Below are positions 8,526-17,145 of a stretch of DNA of 64,000 nucleotides, one piece after another. This DNA is from Hydrogenophaga taeniospiralis (GTDB lineage Bacteria; Pseudomonadota; Gammaproteobacteria; Burkholderiales; Burkholderiaceae_C): positions 5,060,501 to 5,124,500 of the forward strand of contig NZ_JAHBAG010000001.1 in the NCBI RefSeq assembly GCF_020510445.1, in the 5' to 3' direction. A model generated the notes under the pieces. The model had not been told where the DNA came from, made no database searches, and saw only the letters and a program-made list of their open reading frames with translations. Position 1 is the stretch's first letter. Every line of letters begins with the position of its first letter. Both the position numbers and the translations under genes were made by a program.

Positions 8526-9623
8526 ATGGCCCAGATCAAAGTGGTGGTGGTGGACGACTCCGCGCTGGTGCGCAGTCTGCTCACCGAAATCATCAACCGG
8601 CAACCCGACATGCGCTGTGTCGGTGCGGCCAGCGACCCGCTGGTGGCGCGCGAGATGATCCGCGAGCTCAACCCCGACGTGATCACGCTCGACGTGGAAA
8701 TGCCGCGCATGGACGGGCTGGAGTTCCTCTCTCGCCTGATGCGCCTGCGCCCCATGCCCGTGGTGATGGTCTCCACCCTGACCGAACAGGGCGCCGAGAC
8801 CACCCTGCGCGCGCTCGAAATGGGCGCGGTGGACTTCGTGGCCAAGCCGCGCATCGGCGTGAGCAGCGGCCTGAACGAACTGGCCGGCGACATCGTGGAC
8901 AAGATCCGCGTGGCCGCCAGCGCGCAGGTGCACCGCCTGGCCAGCCCGACGGCCGCGCCTGACGCCCGCCCGGCCCACAGCGGCGCCGTGGCCGACGCGC
9001 CCCGCGCCCCGCTGCCGCGCCTGTCCACCGAAAAAGTGATCTGCATCGGCGCCTCCACCGGCGGCACCGAGGCCATCCGCGAAGTGTTGACCCGCATGCC
9101 GGCCGACTCGCCGGCCATCGTCATCACCCAGCACATGCCGCCGGGCTTCACCACCAGCTTCGCCAACCGGCTCAACACCTTGTGCCGCATCCAGGTGCAG
9201 GAGGCGAGCGACGGCCAGCGCATCCTGCCCGGCCACGCCTACATCGCCCCCGGCGGCCACCACCTGCGCATCGACCGCAGCGGCTCGAACTACGTGGCCG
9301 TGGTCGAGGACACCGAGCCGGTGAACCGGCACCGGCCCTCAGTCGAGGTGCTGTTCAAGTCGGCCGCGCGGGTGTTGGGCCCGAACGCGCTGGGCATCAT
9401 GCTCACCGGCATGGGCGCCGACGGCGCGCAGGCCATGCGCGAGATGAAGGACGCCGGCAGCTACAACTACGTGCAGGACGAAACCAGCTGCGTGGTGTTC
9501 GGCATGCCCCGCATGGCCATCCAGTACGGCGCGGCCCACGAGATCCTGCCGTTGACGCAGATCGCCGATGCGCTGCTGGCCCGCCTGGCGAGCAGCCCGG
9601 GCGGCGTGCGCCACCGCATCTGA
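8526..9623 (+). CDS. cheB: Chemotaxis methylesterase CheB
   Basis: 365 residues: receiver domain (D10/D11, phosphoacceptor D56 in [11 protein letters not shown]), linker about 130-170, then the methylesterase domain with catalytic Ser in GASTGG, His in TQHMPPGF and Asp in LTGMGADGA. It removes receptor methyl groups when phosphorylated by CheA. It is the last clear chemotaxis gene of the operon, 12 bases after cheD. Confidence 0.95.
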   Translation: MAQIKVVVVDDSALVRSLLTEIINRQPDMRCVGAASDPLVAREMIRELNPDVITLDVEMPRMDGLEFLSRLMRLRPMPVVMVSTLTEQGAETTLRALEMGAVDFVAKPRIGVSSGLNELAGDIVDKIRVAASAQVHRLASPTAAPDARPAHSGAVADAPRAPLPRLSTEKVICIGASTGGTEAIREVLTRMPADSPAIVITQHMPPGFTTSFANRLNTLCRIQVQEASDGQRILPGHAYIAPGGHHLRIDRSGSNYVAVVEDTEPVNRHRPSVEVLFKSAARVLGPNALGIMLTGMGADGAQAMREMKDAGSYNYVQDETSCVVFGMPRMAIQYGAAHEILPLTQIADALLARLASSPGGVRHRI

Positions 9624-9657
9624 GAGCCACCGCCCCACCCCCACTGCGTGCATCACC

Positions 9658-10170
9658 ATGCTGAAAATCCGACGCACCATCATCACCGGTGGCCTGTTGC
9701 TTGCCGGGTTCGCCTTCTCGGGCGCCGCGCTCGCGCTCGACGCGCCGAAAGAGCGCCCCGTTCTCACCATCTCGGGCAAGATCGCCGCCACGAACGCGGG
9801 CAACACGGCCATCTTCGACATGAAGATGATCGAGGCCCTGCCGCAGCACAGTTTCACCACCAGCACACCCTGGTTCGACAAGCCGGTCAAATTCACCGGG
9901 CCCTTGCTGTCCGACGTGATGGCGGCCGTGAAAGCCAGCGGCACGGTGCTCGGTGCCCTGGCCATCAACGACTACAGGATCGAGATCCCGTTGAGCGACA
10001 CGGCCAAGCACGAAGTCATCATGGCCCGGCTGATCAACGACCAGCCCATCCGCGTGCGCGACAAGGGGCCACTGTTCATCATCTATCCGTTTGACCGAAG
10101 CATCGAACTGCGCTCATCCACGTACTACGAGCGCTCGATCTGGCAGCTCAAGGCACTGGAAGTCCAATGA
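9658..10170 (+). CDS. Periplasmic molybdopterin-oxidoreductase-fold protein, cofactor Cys absent
   Basis: 170 residues with a Sec-type signal peptide ([12 protein letters not shown], hydrophobic core, cleavage near ALA-LD at 25). The mature part resembles the oxidoreductase molybdopterin-binding (sulfite-oxidase-like) domain, including the ending [14 protein letters not shown]. There is no cysteine anywhere, so the usual molybdenum ligand is missing. The stop overlaps the ATG of the following hybrid kinase (ATGA), which suggests a sensor role: a periplasmic ligand-binding partner of that kinase. Start ATG 9658 was chosen because the signal peptide begins there. Confidence 0.7.
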   Translation: MLKIRRTIITGGLLLAGFAFSGAALALDAPKERPVLTISGKIAATNAGNTAIFDMKMIEALPQHSFTTSTPWFDKPVKFTGPLLSDVMAAVKASGTVLGALAINDYRIEIPLSDTAKHEVIMARLINDQPIRVRDKGPLFIIYPFDRSIELRSSTYYERSIWQLKALEVQ

Positions 10171-12449
10171 CTTTCCGGCTGCCGAATCTGGCCCGCTGGC
10201 ACGGTCGGCAATGGATGATCGCCTTGGTGGGCCTGCTGGGGCTCACGCTCACACCCCTGGTCTGGATCCAGTGGCAGCAATACCGCATGCTCGACGACGT
10301 GTCGACCAACCAGGTCGATTCGATCATGTGGCAGGCCTACCAGCTCGAACGCGAGCTCGGGCGGCTGGAGCACGCGCTCATGGAGGGCATGAAGGCCACC
10401 TCCCCGGTCGACGGCCACGCGCTGTCCGAGCGCTATGAGGTGTTCCTCAGCCGCATCGATCTGCTGACCAGGATCCCACGCCGGGACCTGCTCGAAAGCT
10501 CGTCCGGGTACACCGTGACCATGGCCAAGGTCAACGCGTTCGTGGCCATGGCGGACCCGCTGTTTGCCGATCCGCAGGCGTTGGCCAACAACCCGGCCCG
10601 GATGGCTTCCATCGACGCCGCGATCAAGCCGCTCAAGCCCTTGCTGGGTGAGCTCACGCGCGCGGCCAACCGGGCCGTGGCGCGCTTCCTGGACGAACGC
10701 AATGCGCAGCTGCGCCAGCAGGGCCTGCTGGTGATTGGCCTGGCGGCGGCGCAGATCGTGGTGATGCTGCTGTTCCTGGGCCTGCTGGTGCGCCACATCC
10801 GAAAGCAGCAGCGCCAGTACGCCCGCCTGCAGAAACTCAGCCACGAACTCTCCGACGCACGCGACCAGGCCGAGGCCGCCAACCAAGGCAAGAGCATCTT
10901 CCTGGCCAACATGAGCCACGAGATCCGAACCCCATTCCAGGGCCTGCTCGGCATGCTCAACCTGCTCGACGACTCCGCCCTCTCCTGCCAGCAACGCGAC
11001 TACCTGCAGACCGCGCGCGACTCGGCGCTGCACCTGCTGGGCGTGCTCAACGACATCCTGGACGTCTCCACCATGGAGTCGGGCACGCTCAAGCTCTCGG
11101 TCGTGCCCGTCCACCTGCGCAGCGTGGTGCAGGAGGTCGACGGCCTGATGCAGGTGGCCGCCCGCGAGCGGGGTCTGACGCTGGACATGCGCACCAGTGC
11201 CGACCTCCCGGAGTGGGTCGCGGCCGATCCGACCCGGCTGCGCCAGATCCTGTTCAACCTGATCAACAACGCCCTCAAGTTCACCCTGCAGGGGGGTGTG
11301 ACCGTGGAGCTGGCCACCGCGCCCGATGGCCCGCCCAGCGTGGTGCTGACGGTGCGGGACACCGGCGTGGGCATGGACGAAGAGACCGTCAACCGGCTGT
11401 TCACCCGCTTCTACCAGGCCGACAATTCGCTGCGCCGACGCATCGGGGGCACCGGTCTGGGCCTGGAGATCTCACTCAATCTGGCCCGCATGATGGGTGG
11501 CGACATCGAGGTCGACAGCCAGCCCGGCGTGGGCTCGGTGTTCCGGGTGCGCCTGCAGTTGCCCGAGGCCCAGGCGCCGCTGGATGAGCACCCCACCGCC
11601 AACGAGATGGGGCAGACCCGCCATCTGCGCGTGCTGGTGGCCGAGGACCATCCGATCAACCTGAAGTACATGAACATCCTGCTCGACAAAATGGGGCATG
11701 AAGCGGTGTTCTGCGAAAACGGCCAGCAAGCCCTGCAGCTGCTGGTCAGCCAACACTTCGACGTGGTGCTGCTGGACTACCACATGCCGGTGCTCGACGG
11801 TCTGGCCGCCACCGAGGCGATCCGCGCCCTGGACGGTCCCGCCGCCGACATCAAGATCATTCTGGTGACGGCCGACGTGGTCAACGACACGCGCAAGCGC
11901 GCGCTGGAGGTGGGCGTCAACGAGTTCACCAGCAAGCCGCTGCAGGCGGCCGATCTGCAACGCGCACTGGCACGCTGCGGCCTGCTCGACGGCCCGGAAA
12001 ACTGCGCGCCGATGGACGCGCGCAGCACACAACCACCGTATCCGCCGTCGGCATCGTTCTACGAGTTGTTGCGGTTGCCGGACATGGGCCATTGCGTCTC
12101 GGGTCTGGTCGACGCCGAGTCGTACGCCCAGGTCGCGGCAATGATGCCGGAGGACTCGCTCAACGAGTTGCTCAAGACCATGTTCGATCCCCCGGAAGGC
12201 ACGGTGCACGTGCTGCTGGAGGCCATGGCCCATGGCGACCGGCACGCCGTGGGCTACAACGCCCACAAGCTCAAGGGCACCTGCATGTTGATGGGCTTTC
12301 GCGCGCTGGTGAGAACGTCGGCGCAGATCGAACACCTGGCCACGCAGACACAGGACGTGGTGCCACTGGCACTGTGTCAACAGCTGTCGCACGAGATGGA
12401 GCTCACGCGAAAGGCCCTGCACCACTTTCCGGTGCACGATCCCGCCTGA
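10167..12449 (+). CDS. Hybrid sensor histidine kinase with receiver and HPt domains
   Basis: 760 residues. Membrane helices at about 14-32 and 188-210 bracket a mainly helical periplasmic region of about 155 residues. Then HisKA with H251 in [12 protein letters not shown], HATPase with N-box near 365 and G-boxes RDTGVGMD and GGTGLGLE, receiver domain with D537 in [12 protein letters not shown], and a C-terminal HPt with H700 in [15 protein letters not shown]. This is a full phosphorelay in one chain that needs a separate final regulator, which is not adjacent. It is translationally coupled to the molybdopterin-fold protein upstream. Confidence 0.9.
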   Translation: MTFRLPNLARWHGRQWMIALVGLLGLTLTPLVWIQWQQYRMLDDVSTNQVDSIMWQAYQLERELGRLEHALMEGMKATSPVDGHALSERYEVFLSRIDLLTRIPRRDLLESSSGYTVTMAKVNAFVAMADPLFADPQALANNPARMASIDAAIKPLKPLLGELTRAANRAVARFLDERNAQLRQQGLLVIGLAAAQIVVMLLFLGLLVRHIRKQQRQYARLQKLSHELSDARDQAEAANQGKSIFLANMSHEIRTPFQGLLGMLNLLDDSALSCQQRDYLQTARDSALHLLGVLNDILDVSTMESGTLKLSVVPVHLRSVVQEVDGLMQVAARERGLTLDMRTSADLPEWVAADPTRLRQILFNLINNALKFTLQGGVTVELATAPDGPPSVVLTVRDTGVGMDEETVNRLFTRFYQADNSLRRRIGGTGLGLEISLNLARMMGGDIEVDSQPGVGSVFRVRLQLPEAQAPLDEHPTANEMGQTRHLRVLVAEDHPINLKYMNILLDKMGHEAVFCENGQQALQLLVSQHFDVVLLDYHMPVLDGLAATEAIRALDGPAADIKIILVTADVVNDTRKRALEVGVNEFTSKPLQAADLQRALARCGLLDGPENCAPMDARSTQPPYPPSASFYELLRLPDMGHCVSGLVDAESYAQVAAMMPEDSLNELLKTMFDPPEGTVHVLLEAMAHGDRHAVGYNAHKLKGTCMLMGFRALVRTSAQIEHLATQTQDVVPLALCQQLSHEMELTRKALHHFPVHDPA

Positions 12450-12470
12450 CCTGATCCGCCACCCGGCCTC

Positions 12471-13082
12471 TCAAACCCGTTGGTTGACCAGGCTGCCCGA
12501 CTCCGGCGGTGCCAGGCTGCTGGCGCCGCGCTCGTCGTAGGCCACCACGTCCTGCGTGTCACGCAGATCGCTGACGCTATCGGCCTGGAGCACTTCGCCA
12601 GGCAGTGGCTGCGCGGCCGCCACCAACGAGGGATCGGGCGCGGACCGGGCGGGGTCGTCGCCCTGCGCCGGGGCAGGGCCGGCCCCGTCGCGGCCCAGCA
12701 CCGCGTCCACCACCGCCGCGCTGGCTTTCCAGACATTGGCCAGCACCTCTTGCAGCTTCAGCTTCGCCGCCTTTTCTTCGGCCTTGTCCTGCGCCCGCTC
12801 GTGCTGCTCGGCCTTGGCCGCCGCATCCGCCGTTTCGGCCGACGCCTGCTCACGTCCGCCATCGGTCCGTTCGCGCGGCAGCAAGGGCGCCGCTTCGGGC
12901 GCATCGGCCGCTGGCGCGCCGCCGTTCTGCGTCTGACCGCGGCGGCCCGAGTCCAGGCCCGCGTTGCCATCGCCCGATGAACGCTGCGCGGGGGCAATGG
13001 CGGTGACGGCGCTGACCGGTGCGACCGTCACCGGCGCAGCGGTGGGCCAGGCGACGGCCGGGCCGGAGTTGATGCTCAACAT
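12471..13082 (-). CDS. Hypothetical Ala/Glu-rich protein
   Basis: 203 residues starting at ATG 13082 (MLSINSGPAVAWP). Low-complexity and Ala/Pro/Asp-rich, with a charged helical stretch at about 100-135 (AETADAAAKAEQHERAQDKA) that may form a coiled coil. No signal peptide or membrane helix. I do not recognise a family. A longer start at 13124 exists but the shorter one has a GGGA-type ribosome site. It lies convergent to the hybrid kinase, next to the chemotaxis operon. Confidence 0.6.
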   Translation of the reverse strand: MLSINSGPAVAWPTAAPVTVAPVSAVTAIAPAQRSSGDGNAGLDSGRRGQTQNGGAPAADAPEAAPLLPRERTDGGREQASAETADAAAKAEQHERAQDKAEEKAAKLKLQEVLANVWKASAAVVDAVLGRDGAGPAPAQGDDPARSAPDPSLVAAAQPLPGEVLQADSVSDLRDTQDVVAYDERGASSLAPPESGSLVNQRV

Positions 13083-13225
13083 GGCAGATCCCTTCTCCAC
13101 TGAGTCAGCGATCCGAAAAAACACGGCCGCTGTTCTCAGGGGTTTCGGCCCGTGCCGAGCGAACTTGAGCCCTTTTACCCCCTACTTTCCGATGGACGGC
13201 AAGGCGGGAATCGGCTACGCACGGT

Positions 13226-13768
13226 TCAAACCGCCGTGAACTCTTTTTCGTGCATCCAGGCGGCGTGCTTGGGCGCGCGCTTGGTCTTGTCCCACTCATT
13301 GAGCATGTCCCATTTCACGTCGTCGAGCTTCTTCATCATCTCGGGCGTGGCGGTGTTGGCGGCCAGCTCCAGGCGGTGGCCGTTGGGGTCGAAGAAATAG
13401 ATGCTCTTGAAGATGGTGTGGTCGGTCACGCCCACCACCGGAATGCCGGCGGCTTCCAGGCGCGCCTTGGTGGTCTCCAGCTCTTCGACCGTGTCCACTT
13501 CCAGCGCGATGTGCTGCACCCAGTCGGGCGTGTTCGGGTCGCGGCCCATCTCGGGCGCGTTGGGCAGCTCGAAAAAGGCCAGGATGTTGCCGCCACCCGC
13601 GTCCATGAACAAATGCATGTAGGGGTCGGGCGCGTGGGTGGACGGCACCTGGTCTTCGGCGATGGCGAGCACGAAGTTCATGCCCAGGTGCTTCTGGTAC
13701 CACTCGACGGTGGTCTTGGCGTCCTTGCAGCGGTAGGCGACGTGGTGAATCTTGCGGATGTTGGACAT
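13226..13768 (-). CDS. VOC (glyoxalase/extradiol-fold) family protein
   Basis: 180 residues. One vicinal-oxygen-chelate unit: start IRKIHHVAYRCKDAKTTVEW with the first metal-type His, middle VQHIALEVDTVEEL and end FFDPNGHRLELAANT (E of the metal site). A C-terminal helical extension (about 140-180) is unlike simple glyoxalase I. Substrate unknown. It is the last gene of a minus-strand set with a DUF2783 protein and a flavin monooxygenase, so a role in aromatic or ring-product turnover is likely (inference). Confidence 0.8.
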   Translation of the reverse strand: MSNIRKIHHVAYRCKDAKTTVEWYQKHLGMNFVLAIAEDQVPSTHAPDPYMHLFMDAGGGNILAFFELPNAPEMGRDPNTPDWVQHIALEVDTVEELETTKARLEAAGIPVVGVTDHTIFKSIYFFDPNGHRLELAANTATPEMMKKLDDVKWDMLNEWDKTKRAPKHAAWMHEKEFTAV

Positions 13769-13793
13769 GGTGTTCTCCTTCGGGTGAATGGGT

Positions 13794-14018
13794 TCAGACG
13801 CCTTCGCGGGCGATCGCGAGGGCTTGCTTGAGGGCGCTGATGTCGCCCACCTGGTTGGCCAGCAGCAGGATCAGCTTGGCGTTGAGCAGTTGGCTCTGCT
13901 CGTCGCTGAGGTCGCGGTGGGTGTCGATGAGGGCTTCGTAGAAATCGTCGCCGGGCGTGAAGTCGCGGAAGTAGCGCTGACCGGGTTCGGCGAGGTTGGG
14001 CTGGAGTTGCAGGGGCAT
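13794..14018 (-). CDS. DUF2783 small protein
   Basis: 74 residues, from MPLQLQPNLAEPGQ to LAIAREGV. It matches the DUF2783 style: short, soluble, with the helix DLSDEQSQLLNAKLILLLAN. DUF2783 proteins are typically found next to FAD-dependent aromatic hydroxylases, as here, and their role is unknown. Located between the monooxygenase (23 bases downstream of its end) and the VOC gene (25 bases before it). Confidence 0.75.
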   Translation of the reverse strand: MPLQLQPNLAEPGQRYFRDFTPGDDFYEALIDTHRDLSDEQSQLLNAKLILLLANQVGDISALKQALAIAREGV

Positions 14019-14041
14019 GGGGGTCTCCTCGGTGTTCGGGT

Positions 14042-15754
14042 TCAGGCGGCGACCGCTTGCGTGGCGGGGCGCTGGGCGGCGGTTGAAGCCGTGTCCTGCG
14101 CGGTGGCGCGGGCCAGCGCGCTGCGCACCGCGACCACGTCGAAGCGGCGCCAGCGCGCGGCCACGTGCTGGTCGGGGCGCAGCAGGTAGCAGGTGCCGGG
14201 GCGGGCGTCGAGCCGCTGGTCGACCATGCCGTCGCGGTCGTGCAGCACGGTCAGGCCGGCCGCCGCGCTTCCCGCGTGGGCCGTGACCAGCACCACCTCC
14301 ACCGGGATCGCTCCACTCGCCAGCGCCGCGGCCTGCGCGCGCAGCGCCGGGTCCATCTGCTCCACGCTGTCGGCAAAGGCGAGCAGCTGGAAGCGGTTGC
14401 CCAGCTGGTCGAGCAGCCAGCCGTCCTGCCCGGCCACGCGCACCGGCGCGTCGTCCAGCGGCGCGCCCGGGACCATGTCGCCTTCGAAGGCGTCCACGTC
14501 GGGCGTGTTCAGCGCCGAGTGCACCAGGAAGGCCGGCACCGAGAGGCGGCCGGAGTTCACCAGCTTGCGGGCGAACGGTTGCGTGCGCGCCAGCTCCAGC
14601 GCCGCGTTGCGGAACAGGCGGCTGACCGCGCTCTTGGGCGTGATGAAGTCGGTGGAGCGGGTGGAGTTGCGGATGTTCTCGTCGGCCGCATAGGTGCGAT
14701 CGGCGTCGTAGGTATCGAGCAGGGCCTCGGGCGCCAGGCCTTTCATGACCAACGCGAGTTTCCAGAGCAGGTCGTCGGTGTCCTGGAAGCCGGAGTTGGC
14801 GCCGCGCGCGCCGAACGGCGAGACCTGGTGCGCCGCATCGCCCACAAACAGCAGGCGGCCGTGGCGGAAGTTCTTCATGCGCCGGCACTGGAAGGTGTAG
14901 ATGCTGGCCCACTCCAGGCTGAACTCGCGCTCGTCGCCCAGCATGGCTTTCACACGCGGGAGGATGTTTTCCGGCTTCTTCTCTTCTTCCGGGTCGGCGT
15001 CCCAGCCGAGCTGGAAGTCGATGCGCCAGACGTTGTCGCTCTGCTTGTGCAGCAGCACGCTCTGGTTGGGGTGGAACGGCGGGTCGAACCAGAACCAGCG
15101 CTCGGCGGGGAAGTCGGCCTTCATGATCACGTCGGCGATCAGGAAGCGGTCCTTGAACACATGGCCCTCGATGTCCAGGCCGAGCTGGCGCCGCACGTTG
15201 GAGCGCGCACCGTCCGCCACGATCAGCCAGTCGGTGTCGATCTCGAAAGCGCCATCCGGCGTTTCGATGCTCACGCGGGCACCATCGTCCAAAGGCTGTA
15301 CGCCGACCACCTTGTATTTCCAGCGCAGGTCCACGCCGAGCGCTTCGGCGCGCCGCACCAGCGCCTCTTCCAGGTGGTACTGCTGCAGGTTGATCATGCC
15401 CGGGCGTTTGTGGCCGGCGTCGGGCACGAGGTTGAAGCGGTAGACCTCTTCTTCGCGCAAGAAGGTGCGGCCGACGTTCCAGCTCACGCCTTTGTCGACG
15501 ATGGGGTCGCCCACGCCGAGGCGGTCGAGGATTTCGAGCGCGCGCTTGGCGTAGCAGACGGCGCGCGAGCCGAAGGAGACGCTGTCTTCTTCGTCGAACA
15601 GCAGCACCTCCAACCCCTGCAGGCGGGCGTCGATGGCGGCGGCCAGGCCCACCGGGCCGGCGCCGATGACCACCAGCGGTTTGCGCTGCGGCGCGCCCTG
15701 CATGAGGTCGGCCGGGCCGCGGTACGGGAAGGTGGGGTAGGTGTAGGTGGCCAT
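14042..15754 (-). CDS. FAD-dependent aromatic hydroxylase (MhpA/PheA-type)
   Basis: 570 residues. N-terminal dinucleotide-binding motif VVIGAGPVGLAAAIDARLQG (about 29-48), the DG-type motif WLIVADGARSNVRRQLG (about 176-192) and the GD motif FVGDAAHQVSPFGARGANSG (about 299-318), all diagnostic of class A flavoprotein monooxygenases. A C-terminal thioredoxin-like domain (about 430-545) is also present. These enzymes hydroxylate phenolic rings with NAD(P)H and O2; the exact substrate is not readable. First gene of a three-gene minus-strand operon, with a palindrome about 90 bp upstream. Confidence 0.88.
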   Translation of the reverse strand: MATYTYPTFPYRGPADLMQGAPQRKPLVVIGAGPVGLAAAIDARLQGLEVLLFDEEDSVSFGSRAVCYAKRALEILDRLGVGDPIVDKGVSWNVGRTFLREEEVYRFNLVPDAGHKRPGMINLQQYHLEEALVRRAEALGVDLRWKYKVVGVQPLDDGARVSIETPDGAFEIDTDWLIVADGARSNVRRQLGLDIEGHVFKDRFLIADVIMKADFPAERWFWFDPPFHPNQSVLLHKQSDNVWRIDFQLGWDADPEEEKKPENILPRVKAMLGDEREFSLEWASIYTFQCRRMKNFRHGRLLFVGDAAHQVSPFGARGANSGFQDTDDLLWKLALVMKGLAPEALLDTYDADRTYAADENIRNSTRSTDFITPKSAVSRLFRNAALELARTQPFARKLVNSGRLSVPAFLVHSALNTPDVDAFEGDMVPGAPLDDAPVRVAGQDGWLLDQLGNRFQLLAFADSVEQMDPALRAQAAALASGAIPVEVVLVTAHAGSAAAGLTVLHDRDGMVDQRLDARPGTCYLLRPDQHVAARWRRFDVVAVRSALARATAQDTASTAAQRPATQAVAA

Positions 15755-15842
15755 CCGTCGTTTGCTCCTTCGTTGTCGCCGCGCGTGCGAAATGGCGGCG
15801 GCGTTGTCAGGGCTGGACTGTAGCCGATAATTTCACATCAGT

Positions 15843-15867
15843 AAATACGTTTCTCTAAACGTAATTT
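15843..15867. promoter_or_regulatory. Inverted repeat, possible operator
   Basis: TACGTTT (15846-15852), 4-base spacer, AAACGTA (15857-15863), with further partial symmetry outside (AA and TT). It lies in an AT-rich patch about 90 bp upstream of the flavin monooxygenase. This is the size of a dimer operator (MarR, IclR or TetR-like), but no such regulator is adjacent. Confidence 0.45.
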
Positions 15868-15930
15868 CCAGCCATCAAAAAAGACGATGCGGGAACCGAG
15901 GTACCTCGCGGGCTTGGCGGATCGGGGCGC

Positions 15931-16192
15931 TCTGCGCCGCTCATGTCCCCCGGGCCGTTCCGGCCCTCCTCCTTCACTTCGCTCTGCAGAACACCCCGCC
16001 CCGCCAAGCCACGGACGCACGGGCGCGCCTGCGTCGGGAGTCACCCCGAGAACATGGTGCACACGGGCTCCCCGGGTCGAGCGCCCACCCGCAGGCAAGT
16101 CGCGCATGCTGGGTGGCTGACGAAGCGAAGTCAAGGAGGAGGGCCGGAACGGCCCGGGGGACATGAGCGCAGTCGGCCGCCCAGCATGCGCG
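15931..16192. repeat. Nested long inverted repeat, intergenic
   Basis: The 493-base space between the monooxygenase and uspA holds no gene. An arm at 15931-15983 (including CCCGGGCCGTTCCGGCCCTC) recurs in reverse complement at 16122-16171 with about one mismatch and one indel. A second inverted pair, CGCGCATGCTGGG at about 16102-16115 and its complement at about 16179-16192, is nested so that 16100-16192 alone could form a long hairpin. A CCCCCCAAGGGG element follows at about 16226-16238. This looks like the mosaic intergenic repeats common in Comamonadaceae. Confidence 0.75.
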
Positions 16193-16247
16193 ACCTCCCA
16201 CAAAGCAGGCCTGCCAGCGGCAGCCCCCCAAGGGGAGCCCAGGGAAA

Positions 16248-16685
16248 TCAGTCGGCCAGCGGTTTGACCACAGTCACCGGCACAGGCGAGAGGTGCACCA
16301 GCTCCTGCGACACCGAGCCCAGCACCGCCGCGCTCAGGCCACTGCTGCCGCGCGCGCTCATGATGATCGCGCCGCAGCCGTTGCGCTCCACCATGTCAAC
16401 CAACACGTGTGCCGGATCGCCAATCGCCACGTCCTGCTCCACCTGCAGACCGGCGGCCTGCAGCAACTGCACCGCCGGGGCGATGAGATCGTGGCCCGCT
16501 TCCTCCGCCACCTTCTGCAACACGGCCGGATCGTGCGCCACCACCAGCTCGTAGAGATTGGCCGTGGGCTGCACATTGGCCACCACGAAACGCGCCTTGA
16601 GCCCCCAGCCCGTGAGCCGCAGCGCGTAGCGCACGGCCATCAAAGAGAGTTCCGATCCATCCACGGGAATCAGGATTTTCAGCAT
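16248..16685 (-). CDS. Universal stress protein UspA family
   Basis: 145 residues. N-terminal MLKILIPVDGSELSLMAVRY and C-terminal ARGSSGLSAAVLGSVSQELV, followed by PVPVTVVKP, are the UspA fold with the G-x2-G...GS ATP-binding loop. It is a cytoplasmic dimer-forming stress protein, probably ATP-binding. It lies 28 bases after the receiver gene on the same strand, so it may be the last gene of that kinase-receiver operon. Confidence 0.9.
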   Translation of the reverse strand: MLKILIPVDGSELSLMAVRYALRLTGWGLKARFVVANVQPTANLYELVVAHDPAVLQKVAEEAGHDLIAPAVQLLQAAGLQVEQDVAIGDPAHVLVDMVERNGCGAIIMSARGSSGLSAAVLGSVSQELVHLSPVPVTVVKPLAD

Positions 16686-16713
16686 GGTTCTTGTCCTTGT
16701 CGCACTGGAAAAT

Positions 16714-17145
16714 TCAGACGGGCCGCTCGTTGAGCACGCACCAGTAGAGCTCGATCTGGCCGGCCACCTCGATGAACTTGCTGAAGCTCACCGGCTTTTC
16801 AATATAGGAGTTCACGCCCAGGTCGTAGGCGGCCTTGAGGTCGCTGTGTTCGCGCGACGAGGTCAGCATCACCACCGGGATGCGGCGGAACTGCTCGTGC
16901 GACTTGAGCTGCTTGAGCACGTCCAGGCCATTCACCTTGGGCAGGTTGATGTCCAGCAGGATCACGGCCGGCATGGTCTCGCCGGCCGCCCAGCGCGGCA
17001 GGAAGGCCAGCGCCTCTTCGCCATCGCGCGCCACCTGGATGCTGTTGGAGAACTTGCGCTTGGCGAAGGCCCGCAGCGTGAGGTCCAGGTCCATGGGATT
17101 GTCCTCGACCAGCAGGATCGGCGGCATGTTGATGGCTTTGCTCAT
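16714..17145 (-). CDS. Single-domain response regulator (Rcp1-like)
   Basis: 143 residues, receiver only. E/D pair in LLVEDNPMD, phosphoacceptor D65 in VILLDINLPKVNG, and K in YIEKPVSF. This receiver style (ILLVEDNPMDLDLTLRAF) is the one that typically follows bacteriophytochrome or PAS kinases. The ATG overlaps the stop of the PAS kinase by 4 bases (ATGA), so it is the likely phosphorylation partner. Confidence 0.9.
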   Translation of the reverse strand: MSKAINMPPILLVEDNPMDLDLTLRAFAKRKFSNSIQVARDGEEALAFLPRWAAGETMPAVILLDINLPKVNGLDVLKQLKSHEQFRRIPVVMLTSSREHSDLKAAYDLGVNSYIEKPVSFSKFIEVAGQIELYWCVLNERPV

